The position numbers and the translations under genes were made by a program. The notes beneath the pieces are model-generated. The model was not told the origin of the DNA. It ran no database searches and saw nothing but the letters and a program-made list of their open reading frames with translations. From the NCBI GenBank assembly GCA_959347315.1, contig OY365807.1:17441611-17505610 (forward strand): 64,000 nucleotides of DNA. The letters run 5' to 3'. Origin of the DNA: Bimastos eiseni. Taxonomy: Eukaryota > Annelida > Clitellata > Crassiclitellata > Lumbricidae. Below, one piece after another: positions 27,201 through 43,924 of the stretch (the stretch's first letter is position 1; the number at the start of each line of letters is the position of its first letter).

Positions 27201-27392
27201 TATAAATGTGCTGATGATCATGTTACTTTCACTGAATATAGCGGTGCTGTATTAATATGTGCAACATTGGCATTGCTAATAATGTTTTATTTCCTGTTTA
27301 ATGTTGTAGTTTTTCCTCAACTTTATATGCACATGTTTGGTCAGAGAAAGAAGGTTCTGGGCGGTCCTGTCAAGCAAGACAAGGCCGACTAG
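18117..27392 (+). CDS. hacd2: very-long-chain (3R)-3-hydroxyacyl-CoA dehydratase, HACD1/2 type (7 exons, complete)
   Basis: ER membrane enzyme (PTPLA/Phs1 family) that dehydrates 3-hydroxyacyl-CoA to trans-2-enoyl-CoA, the third step of very-long-chain fatty acid elongation. Exons are 18117-18217, 19723-19840, 20819-20926, 22087-22208, 22740-22779, 26027-26165 and 27310-27392: 711 nt, 236 aa, all junctions in phase. Recognisable blocks are Y-L-I-L-Y-N-L-V-Q-T-V-G-W, F-Q-T-L-A-L-L-E, T-E-I-I-R-Y-S-Y-Y, Y-T-L-F-I-V-L-Y-P-M-G-V-T-G-E-L and F-P-Q-L-Y-M-H-M. The catalytic pair of the family (Tyr149/Glu156 in yeast Phs1) corresponds to Tyr158 and Glu165, both present. The length is slightly below human HACD2 (254 aa), from a shorter N-terminus. 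A second in-frame ATG at 18132 would give 231 aa. HACD1 and HACD2 cannot be separated from sequence alone. Confidence 0.95.
18340..18960. repeat. inverted minisatellite-like TTTAGGCGTTGTGAGGG units around a MITE
   Basis: Units resembling TTTAGGCGTTGTGAGGGTCG occur on the plus strand near 18376-18415 and as two or more reverse complements near 18845-18945. They bracket the MITE at 18456-18706 in hacd2 intron 1. The relationship (one larger fold-back element or two independent repeats) is not resolved. Confidence 0.4.
18456..18706 (-). mobile_element. MITE pair, copy 2 (inverted relative to copy 1)
   Basis: The reverse complement aligns along its length with 16323-16560, including the segment around CGAAGCTGGATTG and the CTGCTGTTTTCTGGGA block. 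It lies in hacd2 intron 1, so the two copies bracket the scrib/hacd2 divergent promoter region in opposite orientation. Confidence 0.75.
19723..19840 (+). CDS. hacd2: hacd2 exon 2
   Basis: Residues 34-73, W-T-M-I-T-V-K-M-L-F ... F-L-L-N-I-F-Q-T-L-A-L-L-E, matching the conserved I-F-Q-T-x-A-x-L-E block of the family. Donor GTAATG, phase 0. Confidence 0.93.
20275..20565 (+). mobile_element. tRNA-derived SINE-like element in hacd2 intron 2
   Basis: The 5' end resembles a tRNA-Thr(TGT): a box-A-like TGGTTAGAGCG, an anticodon-loop-like GTCTTGTAACTC and a decayed box B (AGGTTCCTCGTAAT). The body contains two tandem copies of a GTCATGTGCAC...TTATGAA...CATCCATCA...GTTGTACT unit (about 20410-20485 and 20488-20560). 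The acceptor stem does not pair and box B is broken, so this is not a functional tRNA gene. Confidence 0.6.
20819..20926 (+). CDS. hacd2: hacd2 exon 3
   Basis: Exactly 36 codons, residues 74-109: V-V-H-A-A-T-G-L-V-R-S-N-P-V-L-T-G-F-Q ... S-R-V-F-L-V-W. The H-A-x-x-G-x-V-R-S pattern is conserved in HACD proteins. Phase 0 at both ends. Confidence 0.94.
20927..22086 (+). other. hacd2: hacd2 intron 3
   Basis: 1.2 kb; AT-rich, with a short tandem duplication of a CTTCAAAGGACTTCT-type unit near 21460-21530. Minus-strand ORFs at 21545-22126 carry no recognisable domain. Confidence 0.7.
22087..22208 (+). CDS. hacd2: hacd2 exon 4
   Basis: Residues 110-149 plus two bases: A-H-D-Q-I-G-F-P-L-L ... W-C-V-T-E-I-I-R-Y-S-Y-Y. 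The acceptor GCATTTTAG at 22086 was chosen over a later AG because it keeps the residues that align with the family before the T-E-I-I-R-Y block. Confidence 0.9.
22740..22779 (+). CDS. hacd2: hacd2 exon 5 (40-nt small exon with the catalytic Tyr)
   Basis: Residues 150 (completed) to 163: Y-T-L-F-I-V-L-Y-P-M-G-V-T. Tyr158 aligns with the catalytic tyrosine. Acceptor TCTTTTCAG, donor GTACGT. Its length is not a multiple of three, so skipping would break the frame. Confidence 0.93.
22780..26026 (+). other. hacd2: hacd2 intron 5
   Basis: 3.2-kb intron separating the catalytic Tyr and Glu codons. Half of it is the fold-back element at 24004-25690; a TG run lies at 25960-25987. The remainder is unremarkable AT-rich sequence. 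Confidence 0.8.
24004..25690. mobile_element. long-inverted-repeat (fold-back) element, about 1.7 kb
   Basis: The left arm 24111-24812 and right arm 24940-25681 are reverse complements over about 700 bp with a few small indels. A TTATTATTA-type stretch near 25125-25160 is expanded or divergent between the arms. The outer ends read GGGGCCACGTGTA and TACACGTGGGCCC. The loop (24813-24939) resembles the inverted outermost segment 24004-24110. I see no transposase and no clear target duplication. An 83-codon minus ORF across the centre is a by-product of the symmetry. Confidence 0.85.
26027..26165 (+). CDS. hacd2: hacd2 exon 6 (catalytic Glu)
   Basis: Residues 164-209: G-E-L-L-S-I-Y-A-A-L-P-H-I-K ... 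F-N-Y-Y-Y-V-M-I-F ... S-Y-L-P. Glu165 is the second catalytic residue of the family. Donor GTGAGT, phase 1. Confidence 0.94.
26166..27309 (+). other. hacd2: hacd2 intron 6
   Basis: 1.1 kb, AT-rich, no element recognised. Confidence 0.7.
27310..27392 (+). CDS. hacd2: hacd2 exon 7 (stop codon)
   Basis: Residues 210-236: I-F-P-Q-L-Y-M-H-M-F-G-Q-R-K-K-V-L then a short polar tail and TAG. The F-P-Q-L-Y-x-H-M and R-x-K-V-L blocks are the conserved HACD C-terminus. Confidence 0.94.
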
Positions 27393-27763
27393 GTTAAGAA
27401 CATGATGTCTCTATCAGACTGCTGTCAAATGCATTTCTTATCTGCTTTCTTAAACTTAATGTGTGAATGCTTAGTTGCACATGATTGGGAGAGCCTTTAA
27501 GTACTTTGGCATTCAAGAACAAGCAGAGAAAGTCTGCTTGTGACATCTATTTTACAGCAATTTTGGTCTGAAGATTTGTGTGGTTGTTAGACAATGTTTT
27601 TTTTCAATTCCAACTTAATTGTCAGTGTGACACACAACGAAAACTTTTGAGCACACATACTGGTAATATTCGTTAACAGTCGAATCAAGGAAAAGAAAGG
27701 CTAAGGCAGATCAAGTTGCAGGTTGCTTTGAAATTTTCATGAATTCGTATTACATCAAGTATT

Positions 27764-27769
27764 AATAAA
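27764..27769 (+). terminator. hacd2: candidate poly(A) signal of hacd2
   Basis: First AATAAA found after the stop, about 370 bp downstream, followed by an A-run. A 3' UTR of this length is plausible, but cleavage is not shown. Confidence 0.4.
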
Positions 27770-28189
27770 AAAATTGTCAACACTGGTCATGTTCTGTAAT
27801 TATAATCTAGAAGAATTCAGTTTGCAACACCTATTTACTAATGAGTGGCATTTATTTCCTAGGTAATAATTTTTTATCAGCTTTATCTAAGCCTTCTGAT
27901 TAAGTATCAGTTCTTTGTTCATAGATGACAAAAGATAGTTCATAGTAACTGGTTGCTGTTCTAAGCATTTCTTGTGTTCAATGCACCGGCAGACAGTTTT
28001 TTGTTCCCGCTAGTTCTCTTGAAGTTGAAGTTATGGACCATTAAGAAAACCTCTGTACATGTTGTAATTGTTTCACTACACGACTCATGAGGGAAGTCTG
28101 GTTGAATATGTACTCCTCGCATTAAATGCCATGCGCTCTAATTATTTGGCTATTGTATGCCAACTAAAAGTTGCAATAATGTCAAACTA

Positions 28190-28400
28190 TCTTCTGATAC
28201 TCTGCTTTTGCTAATCATCTCTTCTTTAAGCTTTCCATATCAACCTGTCATCATCCAATCAAGCATCTGTATTGGACTTCCTCTTGTCTGCTCTATTTTT
28301 CTTTTGATGACCATTCTTAGTAGTTAGTTAGTCTCCTCTCATTGTGTGTCTAATCCATTTCCTTTGCCTCTTACTTGTTTATAGAAGGGCTCATACTGCT
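28190..28400 (-). mobile_element. non-LTR retrotransposon remnant (minus strand)
   Basis: Minus-strand translation, with two stops and frame damage, gives R-K-W-I-R-H-T-M-R-G-D, then K-R-K-I-E-Q-T-R-G-S-P, then L-D-W-M-M and Y-G-K-L-K-E. This order is the familiar C-terminal tail of many LINE ORF2 proteins (W-x-G-H-x-x-R-x-D ... I-x-G-K-x-E-G-x-R-G-R-G-R-P ... L-D-W). It is an old fragment between hacd2 and tmem187. Confidence 0.65.
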
Positions 28401-29124
28401 CCAATCCTTTCTATTGCTTTATCATTGGTTTTATGATAAAAAGACAAGGGTATTGAAGATAGTTAAAGAAAAGGAAACTTTTGTCAGAATACACATTTAA
28501 AGAAAGAAATTGAACAGTTGTCAGCTTATCTAAGCCTTCTGATTAGAATAAAATTAATTTCATTCAAGTTAGTAGTCTAGTATTACTGCAAAGAACTGAA
28601 AACTGGTGATATATCCATTTCAGTTAGTTATTTTCTAGTTTCTGGTCCCTGTTCCCGTCCGCTAACTTTATATCTCGCATTTTTATATATTTTATCAATA
28701 AGATTAGATGAAGTAAATAAAGATGCCATGGCATCAGAAAACTTGGCGAGGATTGCTGGGGACTGGGGGGGGTTGCCTCCATCAATCAGGGGAACAGATG
28801 CCTCTAGTTCTGTCTGTCCATTATTGTCCGTATATGACCTTTCTGGCTTCTTACTCTCATTGCCTAGTCTGCATACCTTTAATCATTTGGCTGCTTCAGA
28901 ATTAAGTCTAATAATTTAATAAAGTCTGTCTATATCTAATATAAATTGACCATTTCACAAATTCATACTGAACGTCTATCAGCATTAAAACTACATTAAT
29001 GTTGCCTTTTTGCTTCTGAGAGTTTGGCTAATGGCAATTGAATACCATACTATTACTGTGTAGTAGTAGGTAGACCTAGCATACTTTGACAAAGATTTAT
29101 CTGAAACAAGTCCTTGGAGTCCTA
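28401..29124. other. intergenic, nothing recognised
   Basis: AT-rich sequence between the LINE remnant and the dispersed repeat at 29125. ORFs near 28723-28919 show no family signature. Confidence 0.6.
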
Positions 29125-29230
29125 GTTGTTTCAGTTTAACAACAAGGGCCTACTGTGTGATAATAAAGATGAGTAGTGTCGCCCTTGTCCTTCATCCCCA
29201 ATGTTGGAACTGGCACTACGAGGGTAAGAT
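29125..29230 (+). repeat. dispersed repeat, copy A (GTGTGATAA...GGCACT family)
   Basis: Shares with copies at 48547-48640 and 57583-57676 the order TTTAACxACA, CTGTGTGATAA, GTGTCGCCCT, TTCATCC/TTTATCC and ACTGGCACT, followed by AGGGTxA. All three are on the plus strand. This copy is the most diverged. No polymerase III boxes are obvious. Confidence 0.6.
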
Positions 29231-30324
29231 CAAGCATGGGTGGGGTTAACCACACAGTAGCATGTTATATGGGTTCAGACATCTAGGGAAGGGAATATGT
29301 CCATTATTCCATATAAGTTTATCTGCCACTGCAGCAGCTGAGGAAATTAGCAGAGGAATGTTAAAGGTCCTAATCGTTTAACGCAGGCCTATCTGCTGGC
29401 TTCCAGCTACCAATCCGAATAAACAATTTGCGATACAGTGCGTGGTTAGGCCTTTATGGTCTCTCGTATTTCTTTCCCAAAAAATTAATGGCTATTGAGT
29501 TACCTCAAACATTCGCTTGAGAAACTCTGGTTCTAATTAGGTTCATAATCTTTAAGTTGGATTCTGTACTTGCTTTAAAATAGGCATTATGTCGACCGTA
29601 AAGTCCGTCGTCTGCCGGTGGGTTTCCTTTAAGTTTTAGATAGCTTAGCGAGTTTCATTTTTATATAAATTTAATCTGATTTAAAATCATGGTTAGGCCT
29701 ATATTAAATAATGATATTAGAGTATAACGTACATCTTTGGCTATAGGCTCCTAAGCAAGGACTAATAGAGAATCCTTGGCTCCTAAGCTGTCTAGTCTAC
29801 GTGATTTTATTTATTCACATAATTTGTTAAGTGAAAAACAATTCCAGAAATTTGAGAGCAATCAGCTGGTCGAAAGCGCCACATGAGCAAACTAATAGAC
29901 CCAATTTCGTTTTGTATTAGGCTATAATGTACTTTGACCAACGACCTCTTTTATAACCGTCGTCACCAAAGTGAACTGTTGGCAGCTAGGTTGGCAGTCT
30001 AGTTAGAATGGACGTTATTTTTATTGAACTTTAAGTAGAACTTAGAAAATCGGCATAGAATTTATAAACTTGAAGAAATTAATGTTATACGTATGAGCAA
30101 AATAATGATAATTATGCAGTTGAATTTGAACTGTCATTTAACAATTTTCCAGATAATACGGACAGAATGTGTTTGTATCAAGGAATAGGATACCGGTTTG
30201 CATTGTTTGTATACTGAGCGATAATACAGCGTTATTTTTGAATCAATCTGAACCACTGTGCAATATTTGTTCAGAAAGGTAGAGTTGGTATTAGTGGCAA
30301 CGAGCGAGTAAAGTATTGATAACT
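29231..30324. other. tmem187 upstream region
   Basis: No coding signal. It should contain the tmem187 promoter and 5' UTR. A possible splice acceptor (ACAATTTTCCAG, ending near 30152) would allow an upstream non-coding exon. The first TAGGCCTA octamer of the window occurs here, near 29695. Confidence 0.5.
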
Positions 30325-31146
30325 ATGGAGAACTTATTAAATACTAAACGGGCAATTACGCGATCTCTGTGCCATGTTGTGCTTGGCGCTGCTTCGATGG
30401 CGCTACTTACACTATCCAGCTGTTTCGATCGCGTTAAAGTGGAGATTGGCCTGGAACACTATGCAGAAAAGCCATTTTGGGGCAGAGAAGATGTTCTGCC
30501 TGCTTGGCTGCCAATGCCAGCCAACTCGATTGTCAATTTGGGTTACGTTCTGGTCGGACTTTACTGGATTGCTGCCATTCGACGAATTAAAAAAATGAAT
30601 CCTACTGTGGTGAATAATCACGATGTTTATATGTTTTATGTGTTCAGTTGGATGTCAATTTTGTATGGATTCGTCCAATGTTCTAGGATATTAGGACAGC
30701 ATCGACTAGTCGCCATACTTGATCAGTGGTACACATTGCCTATATTTGCGTGGGTTGGGGTGTGGAGTTGCCACACGCTGTTCGGATGGAATTCTTTCCG
30801 GATGCTGTTCATCATTCTCGCTTCGATTTCCATGTATGCCATGTCAATATTTGTTCGTTTTGGGTTTGAATTTGCACTGGCGTTCCATATCGTTGCAGTA
30901 ACTATCTGTGCAGTGGTCGTTTACAACAGAAATCCAGGGCATACAGCACAAACTGCTTTCTTTAGAGCTGTTTTCTGCTGCATTGGCTTTGTTGGCTTAA
31001 AGTTGCTCGATGAGACGTTTGCAGAGTGGTCGGTTTTCTTCACGTACCTAAGTGGCCATTTCTGGTCAAAGATTGCAGACTTTCTTCAGATACATTATGT
31101 GTGTCTGTTCTTCCTGTCATCTATCGAGAAGTCGCATGGTGCTTAA
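30325..31146 (+). CDS. tmem187: TMEM187 family multi-pass membrane protein (single exon)
   Basis: 273 aa in one uninterrupted exon; human TMEM187 (261 aa) is also encoded in one coding exon. Matching blocks along the whole length are E-H-Y-A-E-K-P (44-50), P-M-P-A-N-S-I-V-N-L-G-Y (63-74), L-D-Q-W-Y-T-L-P-I-F-A-W (132-143), F-E-F-A-L-A-F-H-I-V (181-190), G-F-V-G-L-K-L-L-D (221-229) and G-H-F-W-S-K-I-A-D-F-L-Q-I-H (244-257). Six or seven hydrophobic helices are apparent, near 15-33, 67-85, 101-119, 135-153, 158-176, 182-200 and 211-227. The start is the first ATG (context AACTATGG); three upstream codons in frame lack an ATG. Function of the family is unknown. Confidence 0.95.
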   Translation: MENLLNTKRAITRSLCHVVLGAASMALLTLSSCFDRVKVEIGLEHYAEKPFWGREDVLPAWLPMPANSIVNLGYVLVGLYWIAAIRRIKKMNPTVVNNHDVYMFYVFSWMSILYGFVQCSRILGQHRLVAILDQWYTLPIFAWVGVWSCHTLFGWNSFRMLFIILASISMYAMSIFVRFGFEFALAFHIVAVTICAVVVYNRNPGHTAQTAFFRAVFCCIGFVGLKLLDETFAEWSVFFTYLSGHFWSKIADFLQIHYVCLFFLSSIEKSHGA

Positions 31147-32024
31147 TGTACAGACAACTGTTTCCATCAACGAACAGTTAATCAAAGAGAGACGTTAATG
31201 TGCAAGACATCAAGATGTGAAGCAAAACAACAGAATTAACATAACTATTATCATTTTAGTTGTGCAAATTTTTTTATTACATTTATCTTCATGGTAAGGG
31301 ACATGGGCACCCATAGGTGAATATAGCCTAGGAACTGGCTGCAGGCGCGCCAATGCCCACTTTCCCTTGCGAACACCAAAACTGTTGATGAGATCTTATG
31401 TCCAAAAAGTTGGGTACTAACTCTAAAGTCATCTTGGGCATAATTTACTCTGGGAGGTATAGAGATGTTGGTTGATGCTGGAGGAATTTGGCCATGTATT
31501 TGACCCATTTTTCCAAGGCTGTAAAAATATTTGCCTAGGCCATGTGTTCACGCATCAGTGGTGTGAAAGCTTCATAAGGTTTTATAAGTTGATTAATAGA
31601 CATCGACAATTTCACAGGACTTGACTTCCTCGGATATCACGCCAACTCAACAAGCAACCGTGTTACATAACTGTCTGAATGGGCTCAAGAACTCATTGAT
31701 GTCTTTATTTTACTGTTTTTGTTTGAACAGCCAATGTTAATATATATTACCGGATTTGCCAACATATTTGTGAGCTGTCGAAAATATTTTAAAAGTCGAT
31801 GCTGTAACAACTGTGTATCACAGGTACTATCCTTCATGGTGGCATCGAGTATTGGATGACACACTGCACTGAGGGAGTTCGATACCAGTATCGACGGCGT
31901 TGGTGAAATTAGATGTAATGGGCGCCTTGCATGGCTGCCGACAGTTAATTTCGACTCCTGTAGTAACTTTTCATCATTCATTCATATTATGCCTGTAATC
32001 ATACTGCATTGTTGTCTGTTTGAA

Positions 32025-32030
32025 AATAAA
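32025..32030 (+). terminator. tmem187: candidate poly(A) signal of tmem187
   Basis: AATAAA about 880 bp after the stop, in the context TTTGAAAATAAACTG. I noticed no earlier perfect AATAAA. Confidence 0.35.
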
Positions 32031-38197
<6,167 letters not shown>

Positions 38198-38467
38198 ATG
38201 CGATCATTTATTACGACTATTCCATTATTAATTCTCATAGTAAATTATAGTTGCTGTTTTGGAGTCCTTTTGTGCGGTCCGCAGCTTCCAGAATTAAGTT
38301 TATTTTGTTCCTCGGTGTCAAAAGAGGTTGCACAGCACTGCAGCAGAGCCATGCAAGAAGACGACTGTATGGTCGCTCTATTTTACATGAAAACAATTAG
38401 GCAACAAGGGCTGACCTCTGAACCCCAGAAGTTGACCTCTGCATTAAGCTGCTGGTCAGCTGGTTAG
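38198..38467 (+). CDS. possible small secreted cysteine-containing protein (89 aa), unconfirmed
   Basis: ATG-initiated ORF. Residues 4-24 are strongly hydrophobic after a single Arg (M-R-S-F-I-T-T-I-P-L-L-I-L-I-V), typical of a signal peptide. Seven cysteines follow (19, 20, 26, 37, 48, 57 and 85), with L-C-G-P-Q-L-P-E-L and H-C-S-R-A-M-Q-E-D-D-C. There is no family match. The C-G-x-x-L start recalls an insulin/relaxin B chain, but the Cys spacing is one short and no A-chain motif is present. A TATA-like TTATATATTTTC lies about 45 bp upstream of the ATG. It could be a chance ORF or one exon of a larger gene. Confidence 0.25.
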   Translation: MRSFITTIPLLILIVNYSCCFGVLLCGPQLPELSLFCSSVSKEVAQHCSRAMQEDDCMVALFYMKTIRQQGLTSEPQKLTSALSCWSAG

Positions 38468-41400
38468 ATGGTCATTACCCGAAGTCAATCGACTGGTTGC
38501 AACGTGCAGCCATGCCCCCAGTTAGTGCACACTGCATGTACACTGCATAGCCTTGTCCAGTACGCATACATACCCAGGATAAGCTACGTTGGCTACATGC
38601 ATACGGTATACTGTATGGTAAGGTGTCTCCACCCTAAATGTTGTCTAAGTAGATGTAGGTGCAGTCACTGTTCTAATCTGTTTCCTGCTATCGCAGCATG
38701 TACGTTCAGATAGCATGCATGATCTGTTGGCATCCGCAGAACAGAAGGGCAGATAGAGCGAATGATAATTATAGTGAATGAGACAGAGCCATTAAGAGCT
38801 AGGCAGTAAGAGAGAGAGAGAGAAAGAAAAGAGAGAGAGAGTGGCAGACAGACATACATACAGCCAGATAGATAAGCAAGAGGCAGGGACCCGCTAAGAT
38901 GAAGAAAACTACAAGAACCAGAAAACAAAGAAAACATTGTACTAAAGACTAAATTTAGTGTAAAATGCAATATGTGTTGATGGTTTAGTGTAGTATTAGT
39001 TACTGCAAGACAGAGGGACAAATACAGAGAGCGATATAACGAGTAAAACAAAAACACAAGAGTTGTTGGAGCAAAGTTGACGTCTTGTGTTGCTGTGTTT
39101 CAGGAAGCCCAGAGCAGTCGTCGTCTTGGCTAGATCAGAGATGCTTGTATTAAACTTCATTTAGTTTTAAGTAACCGACACTAATTTTAAGACTATGCCC
39201 TCAGCGCACATTAATCTATCGGCAACACCACGTGCATACGTGCTCCAGCCCGAGTTCTACGAAGTCTACCACTCCTTCCTTAGGCCTATTGGCTCCGATC
39301 GGATGTCGGCCGGGACGTGCAGGCCCTGCTATTTAGGCCGATAGAACGGGCCCTAACAACAACACCCTGGTGGGGCGAGCGTGGATTGATGTTCATATAC
39401 TCTATTTCTGCAACGCCCACCGCCTCCGCTCTGCAGGCCAGACTCAGCAACCGCCGACCATCTGGTCTTCGGAAGGTCTACTGCAGCAGCAGCTGATGCC
39501 AGCGACGGCTGTATGCTCCTCGCCCAGATGCCGAGGAGGCAGATATAGGGACACAACAGACCTCCTTGACACGCGCAGACAGACAGACACGCAGAGAGAT
39601 AGACGGCCACTTAGATAAACAGACAGAAACACAGAGAGACAGAAGACATAACATAAACTGCCGAGAGTCGTGGGACTGTTTGACGGAGACAGACAGACAT
39701 ATACGAAGAGACTTAGATAGACGTAGACAGACACCGACATACCAGAGACATTACGGGTGATCGTGGTGGCCAGTGTCTCTGCTTATGCAGTGCGAAGACA
39801 GTCGGCCTCTAAAGGGACGCAGTCACAGCCGAAGCCACTTCGGACAGAGATTGGGCTTACATACTGTAGCCGTGTGTTGTGAGCTGCGCATTGAGAGACT
39901 TTTGGTGCTCCTTTTCTGCATGGATGGGTGACCGAATTATATAATCACTCGAACCAAACTTTCCATAATAAAGAACCGATTTTTCACAGAGGTAAGAGCT
40001 CCGAGTCTTCGTGCGCATGCTGAAAGATGTTCTGCAGTGGTTGTGCTGTACCATTTTTGCCGGTGTTTAAAAGCAAGATGTAGGCCTAAGTATTAATTAT
40101 TATTGTCCTGTGGTTAGCGTTTATTTGCCCACATAAAATTTGAGATTCAAATTCCCGCCATTGCGGAAAGACATTTAAAGACGTCTGTTCCATTGCCAAC
40201 AAATTTAAAACCGAGATCGGCACTGAAAGCAAGCTCGATATCGCTCGTAACGGAAGTTGGAGAAGATCTGGGGAAAACGCAAAGGTCATCTATGAAACCT
40301 CACACGCGAATGCTGAAAATGATTGCTAGTAATTTTTCACCAATGGGCAGTGGCTGCCGTTATAACTCAGTCCCAGTTGCATAGGCCAAGGACTACTCCT
40401 AATTGTTAAAAGGTTACGCTGTTTCCTTATAGCATCGGACCATCGGTTCCTCTCGTTCCTCTCGCTCTCTAGTTTAAAGGTTAAATGCGAAGAAGTGTAC
40501 AGTGTTCTCTGGTCACGCAGTACTATGTTGAAGTACTATGTTAATATCAGCGCATTAACATGTGACCCCAGCACAAAAGAATATAACTTAGAAATCAGAC
40601 TAGAAGAAGCTCATCCCGTGTATACTCATGAAAGGTAACGAACTTGCTCTGTCGCAATATATGTGATGGGGCAGTCAATTTGTTCCTGACCATCCAGAAA
40701 AGATAATGGTGGATCTATTCCGACCGTGCCCTCGTTTGATTAATTGGGAGTATTGCTACTGAGTTTGACTCCCAAACTGTTCAGGACGAGAGTATTAATC
40801 TTCTAAAAGGAAAAGGTTATATTAAAATCAGAAAATTAATTGATGCTCATCATCAACTTTTTGATACCATTTGATACCATTTGATAACTCTGTAACATTG
40901 TGAACATGTAAGTCGCTGCTTTTTGACAGCGATATTTCTTTTTCAATAAACGAAAATATAATTGTAGAAGATGGCGGTGAAAACTCGGGGATTAACGTGA
41001 AGCTATGGAAAACTATGGGATAGTCCAATAGATATCTACAAACTGAGTATAGCCTGTATACATATCTCTTCCCTTGAGGAAAACACGTCTCAGGTTCATT
41101 ACATTAATACGCTGGCTACAGTAACTGTACTTTAAACTATGGTACAAACAGATTAATGAGAGACCTTGAAGTGGGTTGGGATTTTTAAAGGTCGAAGTCT
41201 TGCTGTCGTGTATAGGTGCAGGTGCATAGACACTGTTCACAGGCGTGGTCCTGGGATTAACGGATCTGAGGAGACGTGCCGAGGGTAATATTGTGTAAAT
41301 GGAACATCGTTTAAATTCCCAACTGACGTTGGTGTTCACAGCGATGCGTACTGACCCCTGAGTGATGGTAGGTTTGATTTGGTTCTATCGATATATTTAC

Positions 41401-42975
41401 TCTACTTCCGGTGGACTGCAGTACAGAGTTAGACCTACGAAGGGGCGAATGAGGTCCCCACAGGTGGTAAGCAAGGAAATTGAGGGTCACTGTTAGGTCA
41501 TAACAAAGATGATTACCACCGCCCTCCTCCGTTTTACAAGCTTGGGCCTTACACTGACCGAGTGCGAGTAGGCAATGGCCGAGTTCTGTTGCAGTCATAT
41601 ACCCATAATCTAATGGCGAAGTCATTTGAATGGAGTTTACCGCTTGTCAGAATTACTCAATGAGACCGACTCAGGCATATAGCAATAAGTTGAGTCACCT
41701 GATCGTGGAACCGCGGTCGAACCGGGTATTGCCGCGCTGGCATCCGCCACCCAAAACAAGAGTGGTTTATGTAAGTATGCACGAGGCCACTTAATGCAGC
41801 GGGTTTGAGTACCTCTCAAAGACATTGCAAGTAAGACTAAGTCTATCTGGCTGATCTAAACAAGTGGGTCTTAAGACCGTTTGAACGGAGGTAATACTAA
41901 AAAATGTTGAGCGGAAGGTCCAAAAGATGAGAATGCTTGATGGGGCTGCAGTGATGTACGAAAGCGACACATGCAGATCTGCACGGTAATTGGGGAACGA
42001 GGCTTTTGATCCGATTGTCTGGTGGTCACAACATGGATGACGATATCGTAATAAGCATAACCGCTGTATATAGACATGGTCCTTGCAGCAATGTTCAATG
42101 CAGGGTAAAACTGTAATTCTATGTCAATGGATGCAAAACGATGGAAACCCGAGGTATAAGAGAGATTTTCCAGTGGTTAAATCGCTCTATATCGGCCCCT
42201 GGGTAGGGTGTCTCTGCCATTCGAATTTATCTTCATCTGTTATTGGTAACTGCGGGGAGGTGATCTCTCCTTCCACCCGCCGTAAGGCAATAAATCTTCT
42301 TGCAAAAATCCCTCGCCGAATAACATACGTCTAAGAGGGCTGGAAAGGAAGAGGGTGGGACGGAAGGAGAATGGGAGAAAGCGATAATAAAAGTAGTGCA
42401 AATAAAGTCGATAAGATATCTTTTCGAACGGTTTTTCCAGCAAATTCTGTACAGAAGAGATGTACTCACCCAGCCGATGTGTAATCGCTATCACAAATTT
42501 ATATAGCGCGAGTATATGCGAAACTCATAAGAGATATTGCGCATGCAGGTATCTAAATGACGATCGGTTTTATGCTTGCATTTATCTCCTTCAGACTTGA
42601 ATTAATCCCTCAGAATAGAGGGGTCGGCCACACGGATCCCTCTTATCCACTTTACTCGAGTGTCGTCATTTTTCAATTTTGGAGTCTTCAGGTCCTTTTG
42701 TATCATATCTTCTCATCTCTTCTTCTGTCTTCCCCGACTGCGTCGTCAGTTGATATCCGCTTTTCTGATTCTTTTAATGCAGCTTTTGTCCTCCTCATTT
42801 TATTCTGACCTCTCGTAGTTTTTCCCGTAATAGGCCTACATGCCACTCCCAACGTCTCTCTCTGTTACCATTGGTAACACTGTGAGTGACGTAGTCTTGT
42901 AGCTACGTATATGTTGGACTCGTCAGAGCAGAAATTTATATGGATACAATAACCAGCTCAATTAGATTAAGTCAT

Positions 42976-43020
42976 GATTATTATCATCATTATCATCATC
43001 ATCATCGTCGTCGTCGTCAT
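42976..43020. repeat. (ATC)n/(GTC)n microsatellite
   Basis: ATCATC units passing into GTCGTC units. Confidence 0.85.
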
Positions 43021-43887
43021 ACTCAAATGAACGTCACGTGTTTGTTTTGCGTATCTGTATGAAAAGTTTAAAAACTCTTTGGCATGTAGAAACGAGCAAG
43101 TACGTATACTTGACGTGTAGATAAATCCTCTGATCTGTTGCTTAACCAGTGGAGTGCAGCGCTTTCTGCATCGGTTATTTGGCTACAAACACACAGAAAG
43201 GCGGTTATGTCTTTTTATATTCTTTATTGATTTGTTATTGCGAGCTCTCTGTTGTCACAATAAATCTACTGATATCAGAGACTTGTGCCTATAATCTATT
43301 TATAATTGTTGGATATTAATGTCTAGAATCCAAGTGATGAAAGCTGTATGCATTGCTTCCCATTTCAAACCTTGGATAATTGGATAATCGATCGCCCTGG
43401 GTTGAGCATTCAAGTTCGGGAGCTTAATTGTTTGTCTAGAGCAAATGTTGTGTATCGACGTAGATCTTATTCGCATTATTAGGATAATTTCAGCGTATTG
43501 AGTGATAAAGCGCTAACGAAGTAGACTTATCACAACTCAGTTTAGTTATTTGTCCCGCATCGTTGTGGTAAGTTGAACAAAGTGAATCAGCAATTTAAAT
43601 GTTTTGTTATGAATAAAAGTGAGAACTAGGCCTAAAGTGTATGTTATAGTCGATGCTGCACAGTAACGTCACATTCACAATCACATAGGCCTTATACTAT
43701 CACATATGCTGTAAAATATATGCAGCTCACTAGTGTCCTCAAATCACGTTGACACATTTTCACTCATTGAACCACACTATCATTGTCAGCCGCCGATGCA
43801 AGAAAGCAAGTAAGTAAGCCAAAGTAATGGAAAGAGGTAAATTAAATAACGGGCGATCAATTTATGGATCACCACCTGGCCTTTGCT

Positions 43888-43924
43888 AGGCGATCGACCA
43901 CGGAGAGCGATCGATCGATCGCCT
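43888..43924. repeat. short perfect hairpin, GATCGA-rich
   Basis: Arm AGGCGATCGA (43888-43897) and its exact reverse complement TCGATCGCCT (43915-43924), separated by 17 nt that itself contains GATCGA. Confidence 0.7.

Noticed and set aside
38198..38467. Insulin/relaxin-like precursor reading of the secreted ORF
   Set aside because: Cysteine spacing in the C-G-x-x-L segment is one residue short and the A-chain C-C-x-x-x-C pattern is missing.
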